From an uncultured Candidatus Saccharibacteria bacterium (lineage in GTDB: Bacteria > Patescibacteria > Saccharimonadia > Saccharimonadales > JACDBH01), in assembly GCA_946479835.1 (NCBI GenBank), contig CAMLHD010000009.1, positions 1 through 28,752 of the forward strand: a DNA stretch of 28,752 nucleotides, written 5' to 3'. Below are positions 1 through 6,788 of the stretch, one piece after another. The position numbers were made by a program, and so were the translations under genes. Below the pieces are notes generated by a model. The model had not been told where the DNA came from, searched no databases, and saw nothing but the letters and a program-made list of their open reading frames with translations. Positions within the stretch are counted from its first letter, which is position 1; each line of letters begins with the position of its first letter.

Positions 1-364
1 GTTCCTCAAGCGCTTCTTCCGTAAGTTCGGTGGTCTCCAGATCGGGATTAAGGGCATCGCGGTTCTTAAAATATGAATAAACAAAGATACCGCCGCTCAC
101 CGCCAGCAGCAACAGGAAAATCAAAATATATATATTGATAAGCCCCATCAGTCGCTTTATAAGGCTCATCTGGGGCGGCTTAGGCGCGTCGCCGCTTGAG
201 CCGGCTGAAGCGCCTACGACTTCGTCCATAGACGACTTTTTGGCTCCGCTGTTCAGTGAATCATCAGCAGCAGACACCTGCTGCATCAGCTCTTGGGGTG
301 ATTTATCGGATTTCTGCGCTGCTTCATCAACGGCGCCGTCCGCTTCTGTCGGTTTCTTTTCCAT
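1..364 (-). CDS. Membrane protein, N-terminal part, cut by left window edge
   Basis: The minus strand is open from an ATG at 364-362 to the edge of the window, giving 121 codons without a stop. The visible protein has a long hydrophilic, Ala/Ser/Asp-rich cytoplasmic head (about residues 1-75, starting MEKKPTEADG). One strong membrane segment follows at about residues 82-102 (INIYILIFLLLLAVSGGIFV), then an acidic stretch. This looks like a single-pass protein with its C-terminal part outside the membrane, and that part is missing here. It is transcribed divergently from the secreted-protein locus on plus, with a plausible promoter at 377-405. I do not recognise the family; a membrane-anchored envelope protein is possible, but the domain that would decide it is off the window. 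Confidence 0.7.
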   Translation of the reverse strand, partial: MEKKPTEADGAVDEAAQKSDKSPQELMQQVSAADDSLNSGAKKSSMDEVVGASAGSSGDAPKPPQMSLIKRLMGLINIYILIFLLLLAVSGGIFVYSYFKNRDALNPDLETTELTEEALEE

Positions 365-376
365 GTTAACTACTTA

Positions 377-405
377 AGTTTAATCATACTACAGATATAA
401 ACCAA
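377..405 (-). promoter_or_regulatory. Candidate sigma70-type promoter for the left-edge membrane protein
   Basis: On the minus strand a TTGGTT -35-like box (405-400) and a TAAACT -10-like box (382-377) are separated by 17 bp, with the ATG 12 nt further on. An ACTTAAGT palindrome at 372-379 overlaps the -10 box. A TATGAT slightly upstream is an alternative -10. Confidence 0.4.
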
Positions 406-417
406 TACATAAGCGCC

Positions 418-446
418 TTGAGGGAATAGCGCTTTCATGTCAGAAT
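418..446 (+). promoter_or_regulatory. Promoter of the surface-protein locus, apparently leaderless
   Basis: A TTGAGG -35 (418-423) and a CAGAAT -10 (441-446) are separated by exactly 17 bp. The -10 ends 6 nt before the ATG at 453, which would put the transcription start on the A of the start codon. There is no Shine-Dalgarno sequence between them. Confidence 0.55.
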
Positions 447-452
447 AAAGTC

Positions 453-1190
453 ATGAAATCTCGCTGGGTCAGAGCCGGGCTAACGGTATTTTTGGCTGTT
501 CTGGCTATGCCTGTAGTTGCCCATGCCCAGTACCAATCGCCCGGCTACAGGATAGAAGAAATCTTCATCGGTTCCGGCGGCGAAGTCGAGGCTTGCTCCA
601 CCAGTTTTTGTTCGGCTCAAATGCTGGGCGGTACGGCGGTGGGTGATACTGCTAGCACTAACTTCCGCGGCCAAGGCGGCTTTGGCACTCCTGGTGAGCC
701 GGTCTTGAGCGTAGCCGTATATAACACGGCAATCGACTTTGGGGTTCTTAACACCTCTTCCACCGCTTCGGCCACCTCCAATTTCAATGTCAAAAATTAC
801 TTGAGCCATGGCTATGTGGTTAGGATCCATGGCGATCCGCCCACCAACCATACCGGTCCTGGCACGCACCCGCTAACCCCGCTTAACTCGCCCAGTGTCT
901 CCCAAGCCGGTACCGAGCAGTTCGGCATAAATCTGGTCGCCAACACTACACCCGGTATTGGCGCCGACCCGGTTCAAGTACCAGACAACACTTTCTCCTT
1001 CGGCGCGGCCGCGCCGGGCTATAACACGGCTGATAATTATAAATACGTAGACAGTGATGTGGTCGCGCAAAGCACCCAAAGCAGCGGCGAAACTGATTAC
1101 ACTATTTCAATCATAGCCAACATCGCCAATAGCACCCCTGGGGGTCAGTACCGGACCACGCTGGTAGTACAAGCCATAGCTACTTTCTAA
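453..1190 (+). CDS. Secreted beta-rich surface protein, single C-terminal WxL-like domain
   Basis: A 245-residue protein with an N-terminal signal peptide (basic MKSRWVR, hydrophobic core, VAHAQ cleavage region near residue 25). The mature part is rich in Thr, Ser, Asn, Gly and Val with few charges, typical of an extracellular beta-sandwich. An early Cys pair (EACSTSFC) could form a disulfide. The C-terminal domain carries GTEQFGINLVANT and ends PGGQYRTTLVVQAIATF right at the stop. The same two signatures recur in the next two genes, so the three are paralogs. The terminal G-x-Y-x-T-x-V pattern resembles the last strand of WxL and spore-coat-U-like domains, but no W-x-L motif is present. First gene of a five-gene same-strand locus. 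Role inferred: cell-surface structure or adhesion. Function not established. Confidence 0.8.
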   Translation: MKSRWVRAGLTVFLAVLAMPVVAHAQYQSPGYRIEEIFIGSGGEVEACSTSFCSAQMLGGTAVGDTASTNFRGQGGFGTPGEPVLSVAVYNTAIDFGVLNTSSTASATSNFNVKNYLSHGYVVRIHGDPPTNHTGPGTHPLTPLNSPSVSQAGTEQFGINLVANTTPGIGADPVQVPDNTFSFGAAAPGYNTADNYKYVDSDVVAQSTQSSGETDYTISIIANIANSTPGGQYRTTLVVQAIATF

Positions 1191-1287
1191 AAACTGTGGA
1201 TAAGTCAGGCAAAATGCTTGCGTTAAGTGTAAGGGGTTTGATAGAGTAAAACCATATAGCATCTAAAATAAATAATGTATTTAACAA

Positions 1288-2535
1288 ATGGGATCTAATC
1301 ACAGTGTAATTTCGCTGAAGCGCTCCGGCATACTGCTGGCGGTGATGATATTTGCGGCTCTCATGATGGCCGCAAACTTAAGCTGGCTGTTCGGTGCCGA
1401 TGCGTACGCTCAACAGGTAAGCCAAAGAAGCCTGCAGCTCTCCACCACACTGGATGGTACGCAGGGTGCAACAGCGGCGGCCAACTCCGAGCTCAACGGT
1501 GTCGATGCTACACATACGTTCACGTTCGATCCGGCCACCACAGGCGCTGTCTTATCTATGCAGTTTATGTATTGCACAACTGCTATCGGTGCCTGTACAG
1601 CCCCGACCGGCTTGGATGTAGATACGGGCACAGCTATTACAGTTCAGACTGATGAGGGTGTAGCTTTTACTAATTCCTATGCCATTGACGGCACGGGTCA
1701 AAATGATTGTACCGCTGCCGCTAACGTAATTTGTATATTTCATGCCACCGGCAACACCTTTACGGCAGGTACCGGAGGCACGATTGTCTTTGCTTTCGAC
1801 GATATAACCAACCCTACCGTTCTAGGAACTTTTTTCGTGCGTATGTTTACTTATTCGGACTCCGCCTGGTCAACCGAGGTAGATAACGGTACGGTAGCCA
1901 GCTCAATCACCACTGGCATCAGCATCACCTCAAGGGTTGTGGAAACTCTGGGCTTTTCAACTACCGCCGACCTAGCCGGATCCGCGGCCGAAGGTACGAC
2001 TTGCGCGGCGCTTGCCGCAGACGGAGCGATTATTTTAGGTGACGCGCTTGATGGCACCCTAAGTATTTCACTGGCATACGATGCTTTTTCGGGCTTTAGG
2101 CTGAATACCAACGCCGCTAATGGCGCGTTGGTGCAGTACCGGGGCAATACGCTTACTAAAGGCACGGATAACATTGATGCCATCGGCGCCGCACCTGCCA
2201 CCAGTAACATAGGTTCCGAACAATTCGGTTTGGCTGTAGATGCGGACGGCGATCCTAGCCTAGCGGGAAGTACTGGCGGCTTTGGCGGTGTCGGCCAGTT
2301 GGACCTCAATGCTAACTACGATGGTGGTGATGGCACTATTACCGAGCCGGGAACGGCCGAGTTCGCCTATGTTGCCAACACCCTGACTACAATAGCCGAA
2401 TCAACTCCGCCGGGAGGAACCGGCTATGTGGATTGCGACACGGCTCTAGTACGTTACATCGGCAACATCTCGCCTCTGACCCCCGCCGGTACCTATACTA
2501 CCGTAGTTGTTTACTACGCAGTCCCTACATACTAA
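1288..2535 (+). CDS. Secreted two-domain beta protein, paralog of flanking genes
   Basis: A 415-residue protein with a signal peptide (hydrophobic core around residues 12-32, cleavage near DAYAQQ). The N-terminal Ig-like domain (about 40-215) contains a Cys pair in YCTTAIGAC and another pair further on (NDC...VIC). The C-terminal domain (about 225-415) repeats the family signature GSEQFGLAVDADGDPS and ends SPLTPAGTYTTVVVYYAVPTY. Compared with the 453-1190 product it has gained the N-terminal Ig-like domain, which it shares with the 2551-3603 product. A TAAAAT box at 1264-1269 lies 18 nt before the ATG, so this gene may also have its own promoter. The 97-nt gap before it shows nothing else convincing. 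Likely an extracellular structural or binding protein; no catalytic motif is visible. Confidence 0.78.
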   Translation: MGSNHSVISLKRSGILLAVMIFAALMMAANLSWLFGADAYAQQVSQRSLQLSTTLDGTQGATAAANSELNGVDATHTFTFDPATTGAVLSMQFMYCTTAIGACTAPTGLDVDTGTAITVQTDEGVAFTNSYAIDGTGQNDCTAAANVICIFHATGNTFTAGTGGTIVFAFDDITNPTVLGTFFVRMFTYSDSAWSTEVDNGTVASSITTGISITSRVVETLGFSTTADLAGSAAEGTTCAALAADGAIILGDALDGTLSISLAYDAFSGFRLNTNAANGALVQYRGNTLTKGTDNIDAIGAAPATSNIGSEQFGLAVDADGDPSLAGSTGGFGGVGQLDLNANYDGGDGTITEPGTAEFAYVANTLTTIAESTPPGGTGYVDCDTALVRYIGNISPLTPAGTYTTVVVYYAVPTY

Positions 2536-2537
2536 GT

Positions 2538-2543
2538 TAGAAT
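2538..2543 (+). promoter_or_regulatory. Candidate internal -10 box, leaderless type
   Basis: TAGAAT within GTTAGAATAG, 7 nt before the ATG at 2551. The same GTTAGAATAG string precedes alaS at the same distance. No good -35 is seen, and the gap to the previous gene is only 15 nt, so read-through from upstream is also possible. Confidence 0.35.
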
Positions 2544-2550
2544 AGTTAGC

Positions 2551-3603
2551 ATGAGCATTAAACGGTCTTTTAAGAAACCCGTGCTGAATGTGGTTTGGTT
2601 TTTGCCTGTAATCATGCTGCTCGCATGGCTGGCTTTACCGAGACCAACAGCCCTGGCCCAGAAACCTATTACGCGCAGTCTGACAATCGGCGATACTACG
2701 CCGGCAGCCGTTACCGACTACACCATAAGCTGGCAGTATGCTGCGCCTTTTACCGTGGGTTCGATGCGGTTTGAGTTTTGCGATACAGGCTATATTGAGG
2801 ACCCGTGCGGTAATCCGGGCGGCAGTTTTGCTACTGCCACGTTGGCAGCGGAGCTAGGCGAAACCGGCTTTTCGGTGCTTAGCCAATCGGCTAACCAAAT
2901 ACTTGTGAGCCGGCCGGCAGCTCTGACTACGAACAACACTGTACTTTATACTTTTTCAAACGTAACTAATCCGGGCGGGTTGCCGACATCTTTTTTCATA
3001 AGAATACTTATATATCCGTCGTCCGACGGTACCGGTCCTTATAACAATGCTGGCAGTGTGATGAGTTCCACTACCACGCCCATTGTCATTAACACTGAAG
3101 TGCCGCCTGAACTGGTATTTTGCGTAGGCTTGGTGGTGACTGATAACTGCGCAGATTTCAGCGGCAACTGGATAGATTACGGCGACTTGACGCCTGTAGT
3201 CACTGACTTTGGCACCTCTATGTTCGGCGTTGTTACCAATGCCAGCGGTGGTTATGTGGTAACCGCCAACGGTATAGCCATGACTTCGGGCTCAAATGTT
3301 ATCACAGCTATAAACCCGCCTAACCTTAGTTTTATAGGGACTTCACAATTCGGCATGAATCTTAGGGCTAACACCGTACCGGCGGTAGGCCAAGATCCAG
3401 GCGGCCTAGGAACATCAGTAATTGGTACGGGTTATGATACCCCAGATGTGTTTAAGTTTGTCAGTGGTGACATTGTAGCGCTTGCACCTGCGCCGACGTT
3501 CTTCAATATGTTTACGGTGTCTTATATCGTTAACGTGTCGCCGGCTCAACCCGGCGGCATATACAACACCACTATCACCTATGTTTGCACGGCCGCCTTT
3601 TGA
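2551..3603 (+). CDS. Secreted two-domain beta protein, third paralog
   Basis: A 350-residue protein. The signal peptide has a basic start (MSIKRSFKK), a hydrophobic core, and cleavage near TALAQ (residues 33-37). The N-terminal Ig-like domain has a Cys pair in FCDTGYIEDPC and a TFSNVTNP...FFIRI stretch that matches FDDITNP...FFVRM in the preceding protein. A second Cys pair (FCVGLVVTDNC) follows in the linker to the C-terminal domain, which carries GTSQFGMNLRANTVPAVGQD and ends PGGIYNTTITYVCTAAF. Stop is TGA. The gene lies 15 nt after its paralog, so the three probably arose by tandem duplication. No W-x-L motif. Predicted role is a surface-exposed structural or adhesive subunit; this rests on architecture only. 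Confidence 0.78.
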   Translation: MSIKRSFKKPVLNVVWFLPVIMLLAWLALPRPTALAQKPITRSLTIGDTTPAAVTDYTISWQYAAPFTVGSMRFEFCDTGYIEDPCGNPGGSFATATLAAELGETGFSVLSQSANQILVSRPAALTTNNTVLYTFSNVTNPGGLPTSFFIRILIYPSSDGTGPYNNAGSVMSSTTTPIVINTEVPPELVFCVGLVVTDNCADFSGNWIDYGDLTPVVTDFGTSMFGVVTNASGGYVVTANGIAMTSGSNVITAINPPNLSFIGTSQFGMNLRANTVPAVGQDPGGLGTSVIGTGYDTPDVFKFVSGDIVALAPAPTFFNMFTVSYIVNVSPAQPGGIYNTTITYVCTAAF

Positions 3604-3627
3604 TGTTAGACTGTAACTAATTCGCTA

Positions 3628-4695
3628 ATGGTTCTAAGAAATATGGGATCTATGAAAAGAATTTTCCGGACGCTGGCCGTTTTGGCAATCTTGCCGGTGC
3701 TGATAATCTCGCAGCTGGGGCAACTTAATGCCCAATCAAACGCTTTAATCATTACACCGCGCAAAGATTACACGCTTGAACCCGGTGAATCCGTAAGCGA
3801 TACGCTGCGCATTACCAACCGCGACCCCCAGAACCCGCTTAATCTTAAACTTACCGTAGCCGACTTCACGTCCGAGGACGAGACCGGTACACCGTTGCTA
3901 TTGGAAAGCAATACTCCCAAAACAGCTTGGTCGCTGCGCGATTACATAACATTGCCGGACCAGGTAATCGTCGAGCCAGGCCAAGAAGCAAGGGTGCCGA
4001 TCACGCTTGACATACCCGCCGATCTTGGCGCCGGCAGCTACTATAGCGCCATCGAATACGCTGCAGTAAATGACATTGCAGAGGATAAGGTCAATATTTC
4101 GGCCAGCTCAATTACACTTATGTTCGTTAAGATTCCCGGCCAGGCCAAACAGCAGCTTAATTTTGAGCAATTCGGCGCTTTTAAGCCGAACAATACTGGC
4201 AATGGCGGCAGTTTCGCAGGCTTATTCTTTAGCGACAAACCGACAGTCATGGCCTATCGGCTGGAAAATCAAGGCAACATTGCCGAGCAGCCGACGGCTA
4301 CGATTATTATCAAGGATTTTCGAGGCGAAGAAATCTACACCATAGAAGACGCTAATCCGCGGGATCAGCTTGCTCTTAGGGGTCAGACCCGTCGGTTCGA
4401 TACTTGTATTGTTACAGAGACTATCGAACAAAATACTCAAACCGGTGGCGAGTTCAACGCCGTAGTCTGCGGCGATACCGACTTTAAGCCGGGACGTTAC
4501 ACGGCCGAACTGTCGGTGGTTTACGGCGAAAATGGCAATGAAACCCGCGAAATTACCGCTCACACTACCTTCTGGTACTTGCCGTGGTGGTTCGTAGGTG
4601 TTATTTCTCTGGCGCTGGCCTTGGTTGCTGGCTTTATTCTCTACGTCATCAAGCGCATCAAAAATTACCGCGGTCGCAAAACCCGCAGAAGGTAG
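3628..4695 (+). CDS. DUF916/WxL-interacting-like membrane-anchored surface protein
   Basis: A 355-residue protein with a signal peptide, an ectodomain of two Ig-like parts, and one C-terminal membrane segment (about 318-339, WWFVGVISLALALVAGFILY) followed by a very basic tail (KRIKNYRGRKTRRR). Residues about 40-160 (ALIITPRKDYTLEPGES, then TLRITNRDPQNPLNLKL) match the pattern of DUF916, the peptidoglycan-binding part of WxL-interacting proteins. The second part (AYRLENQGNIAEQPTATI ... KPGRYTAELSVVY) resembles the DUF3324 position. In Gram-positive WxL clusters such a protein anchors secreted WxL partners, which fits the three secreted paralogs just upstream. Start is uncertain: ATGs at 3628, 3643 and 3652 are in frame, and the signal peptide reads most naturally from MKRIFRTL at 3652. 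Family assignment is by pattern, not by a search. Confidence 0.7.
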   Translation: MVLRNMGSMKRIFRTLAVLAILPVLIISQLGQLNAQSNALIITPRKDYTLEPGESVSDTLRITNRDPQNPLNLKLTVADFTSEDETGTPLLLESNTPKTAWSLRDYITLPDQVIVEPGQEARVPITLDIPADLGAGSYYSAIEYAAVNDIAEDKVNISASSITLMFVKIPGQAKQQLNFEQFGAFKPNNTGNGGSFAGLFFSDKPTVMAYRLENQGNIAEQPTATIIIKDFRGEEIYTIEDANPRDQLALRGQTRRFDTCIVTETIEQNTQTGGEFNAVVCGDTDFKPGRYTAELSVVYGENGNETREITAHTTFWYLPWWFVGVISLALALVAGFILYVIKRIKNYRGRKTRRR

Positions 4696-4725
4696 CGGTG
4701 GCGATGCATCGTAAGTTAAAAGCTT

Positions 4726-5634
4726 ATGAATAAATTAAGACCGATTTTGCTGCTGGCACTGGTATTGCTTGGATTGGCGTGGACGGTTGTTCCGGTTAGC
4801 GGGCAGATTCCGCCGCCACCGGATCCTCCGCCCGAAGGCATTGGTATGGAAGGACGGATCTTGCAGCCGCCACCGGCTACCGGGCCGACCATCGTTATTC
4901 CGGCCGACGGTGCGGTGTTTGATTCTTTACCGATCACCGTTTCCGGTTTATGTATCGATACCATGCTGGTGCGCCTGTTCAAGAACGAGGTCTTCAGCGG
5001 CGCGGCCATCTGCGACGGCGGCAGCTATCAATTGCAAATGGACCTTTTTCCGGGTGAGAACCGGCTGATCGCCCGCCAATACGACACTCTTGATCAAGTC
5101 AGCCCGGACTCCAACCTGCGTACCGTAACCTACAATCTGACTTCGCCCACCGTTCCGGGCGCGCCCAATCCCGTAACCGACCAGATAACCCTAACCAGCA
5201 CTTTTGCCCGTAAGGGCGCCAACCCCGGCGAAGAACTGATTTGGCCGTTGACGCTCAGCGGCGGCCGCGGACCATACGCTATCAGCATAGATTGGGGCGA
5301 CAGCGATACCGACCTGTTTACCCTTAACGCCCCCGGCAATTTTGACGGCAAGCATGTGTATCAGCGGCCCGGTGTCTTTAGGGTCATCATTAAAGCAACC
5401 GACTCCGAAGGCCGCACCGCCTTCCTGCAACTGGTTGGCATTGGCAACGGCGCCATTACTCCCGGCAGCGAAGTCATAGATTCGGAACCGACGGTGGTTA
5501 AGACCAGGGTTATATGGCAGCCGGCCCTTATTTCGTTCCCATTGATGATAATGGCGTTTTATCTTGGCATGAAGTACAAGCTTAAGCGCATCCGTTACCG
5601 CATGAAGCACCGTCTGACCCCTATTGATAAGTAG
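4726..5634 (+). CDS. Ig-like/PKD-domain surface protein with C-terminal membrane anchor
   Basis: A 302-residue protein with a signal peptide (LLLALVLLGLAWTVVPVSGQ) followed by a Pro-rich stretch (PPPPDPPPEG). A bacterial Ig-like domain at about 60-140 begins TIVIPADGAVFDSLPITVSG and includes a Cys pair (GLCIDTM, AAICDGG) and PGENRLIARQYD. A PKD-like domain follows at about 150-245, with SIDWGDSD, the KHVYQRPGVFRVIIKATDS strand pair and a following Gly-rich turn. One membrane segment (about 265-285) precedes a basic tail (KYKLKRIRYRMKHR). It has the same topology as the preceding gene, 30 nt upstream, and closes the five-gene locus. Probably a second anchor or stalk for the surface complex. 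No ribosome-binding site is evident. A CGATGCATCG palindrome sits at 4702-4711. Confidence 0.75.
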   Translation: MNKLRPILLLALVLLGLAWTVVPVSGQIPPPPDPPPEGIGMEGRILQPPPATGPTIVIPADGAVFDSLPITVSGLCIDTMLVRLFKNEVFSGAAICDGGSYQLQMDLFPGENRLIARQYDTLDQVSPDSNLRTVTYNLTSPTVPGAPNPVTDQITLTSTFARKGANPGEELIWPLTLSGGRGPYAISIDWGDSDTDLFTLNAPGNFDGKHVYQRPGVFRVIIKATDSEGRTAFLQLVGIGNGAITPGSEVIDSEPTVVKTRVIWQPALISFPLMIMAFYLGMKYKLKRIRYRMKHRLTPIDK

Positions 5635-5642
5635 TTTCGGAC

Positions 5643-5671
5643 TTTAAACATAAGCCGGAATTTGCTAAAAT
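5643..5671 (+). promoter_or_regulatory. mnmA promoter, leaderless type
   Basis: TTTAAA (5643-5648) and TAAAAT (5666-5671) are spaced by 17 bp. The -10 ends 9 nt before the mnmA ATG, and no Shine-Dalgarno is present between them. Confidence 0.5.
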
Positions 5672-5680
5672 ATAAGTGTT

Positions 5681-6745
5681 ATGTCAAAGAAAGTATTTGT
5701 CGGCCTCAGCGGAGGCGTTGATTCCAGCGTGGCAGCTGCTCTTTTGAAAGAGCAGGGCTTTGATGTTACCGGCGTTTATATGAAGAACTGGAGCCAGGAC
5801 CTCCCCGGTTTCGAGTGCCCATGGAAGCAGGACTTTACCGATGCCAAGAGGGTAGCCGTGCACCTGGACATCCCGTTCAAGATGTATGATTTTGAAAAGC
5901 AGTACCGTCAGCGTGTCGTAGACTACATGATAGATGAATACAAGGCCGGCCGCACGCCGAACCCGGATATCATGTGCAACCAGGAGATCAAATTCAAACT
6001 GTTCCTGGAAACGGCCCTTGAAGACGGTGCCGACATGGTGGCCACCGGCCACTACGCCCGCGTAAAAAACGGCAAGCTGCTGACCGCCAAAGACGGCAAT
6101 AAGGATCAGACCTATTTTCTATACCGCGTAAGCGAAGACGCACTGAAGCACACGCTGTTTCCGTTAGGCGAGCTGACTAAGCCGGAAGTGCGAAAGCTGG
6201 CCAAAAAATTCGGATTGGCTACGGCTGAAAAGAAGGAAAGCATGGGTATTTGTTTCGTGGGCAAGGTCGGCATAAAAGAATTTTTGACCAACGAGTTAGG
6301 CGAACAAACCAGAGGCAATATCATCGACCAGCTTGGCAAAATAGTGGGCCAGCACGACGGAGCCATTTATTACACCATCGGCCAGCGCCGCGGCCTGGAG
6401 GTTGGCGGCGGCCTGCCATTTTATGTGGTCGGCAAAGATATGAAGAAGAACGAAGTTTATGTCACTACCGAGCTGAATGACGAGCGGCTTTGGCACCGCG
6501 AATTGGGGCTCACCGATCTGCACTGGATAAATCAGGTTCCAAAGGCTGGCCACAGACTGCAGGTGCGCAGCCGACACCGCGCGGAGTTGGTGAATGGCAC
6601 GCTAGGGGTAGCGTTAAAATTGCCTAAAAGCGGCCAACCTACGCTACAGGTAGCGTTATCAGATGATATCCGGGCCTTGACCCCCGGCCAGTCAGCCGTG
6701 CTTTACGACGGCGAAACGGTCCTAGGCGGCGGCATAATCGTTTAA
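5681..6745 (+). CDS. mnmA: tRNA-specific 2-thiouridylase MnmA
   Basis: MnmA activates the wobble uridine U34 of Lys, Glu and Gln tRNAs with ATP and inserts sulfur to make 2-thiouridine. The 354-residue length is normal for the family. The PP-loop SGGVDSS is at residues 10-16. The catalytic pair is visible as Cys99 (PDIMCNQEIKF) and Cys191 (SMGICFVGK), and the TGHYAR motif is at 122-127. The C-terminal half has the expected beta-barrel sequence (YYTIGQRRGL, YDGETVLGGG). It is a stand-alone gene between the surface locus and alaS. The presence of trhO later in the window means two different U34-modifying enzymes are encoded nearby. Confidence 0.96.
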   Translation: MSKKVFVGLSGGVDSSVAAALLKEQGFDVTGVYMKNWSQDLPGFECPWKQDFTDAKRVAVHLDIPFKMYDFEKQYRQRVVDYMIDEYKAGRTPNPDIMCNQEIKFKLFLETALEDGADMVATGHYARVKNGKLLTAKDGNKDQTYFLYRVSEDALKHTLFPLGELTKPEVRKLAKKFGLATAEKKESMGICFVGKVGIKEFLTNELGEQTRGNIIDQLGKIVGQHDGAIYYTIGQRRGLEVGGGLPFYVVGKDMKKNEVYVTTELNDERLWHRELGLTDLHWINQVPKAGHRLQVRSRHRAELVNGTLGVALKLPKSGQPTLQVALSDDIRALTPGQSAVLYDGETVLGGGIIV

Positions 6746-6775
6746 ACAGCAGTGGCATATTGCTTTCACCTCTGT

Positions 6776-6781
6776 TAGAAT
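6776..6781 (+). promoter_or_regulatory. alaS -10 box, leaderless type
   Basis: TAGAAT in the string TGTTAGAATAG, 7 nt before the alaS ATG. The -35 region is weak (TGGCAT at 17-bp spacing). No Shine-Dalgarno lies between the box and the start. Confidence 0.45.
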
Positions 6782-6788
6782 AGCTTCG

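Noticed and set aside
135..377. Plus-strand 80-residue reading frame
   Set aside because: It is the shadow of the minus-strand membrane protein at 1-364, which has a proper start, membrane segment and promoter; the plus translation is Ser/Ala-rich without structure.
453..3603. Calling the three secreted proteins true WxL proteins
   Set aside because: No W-x-L motif is present in any of the three; only the layout and the final strand resemble that family.
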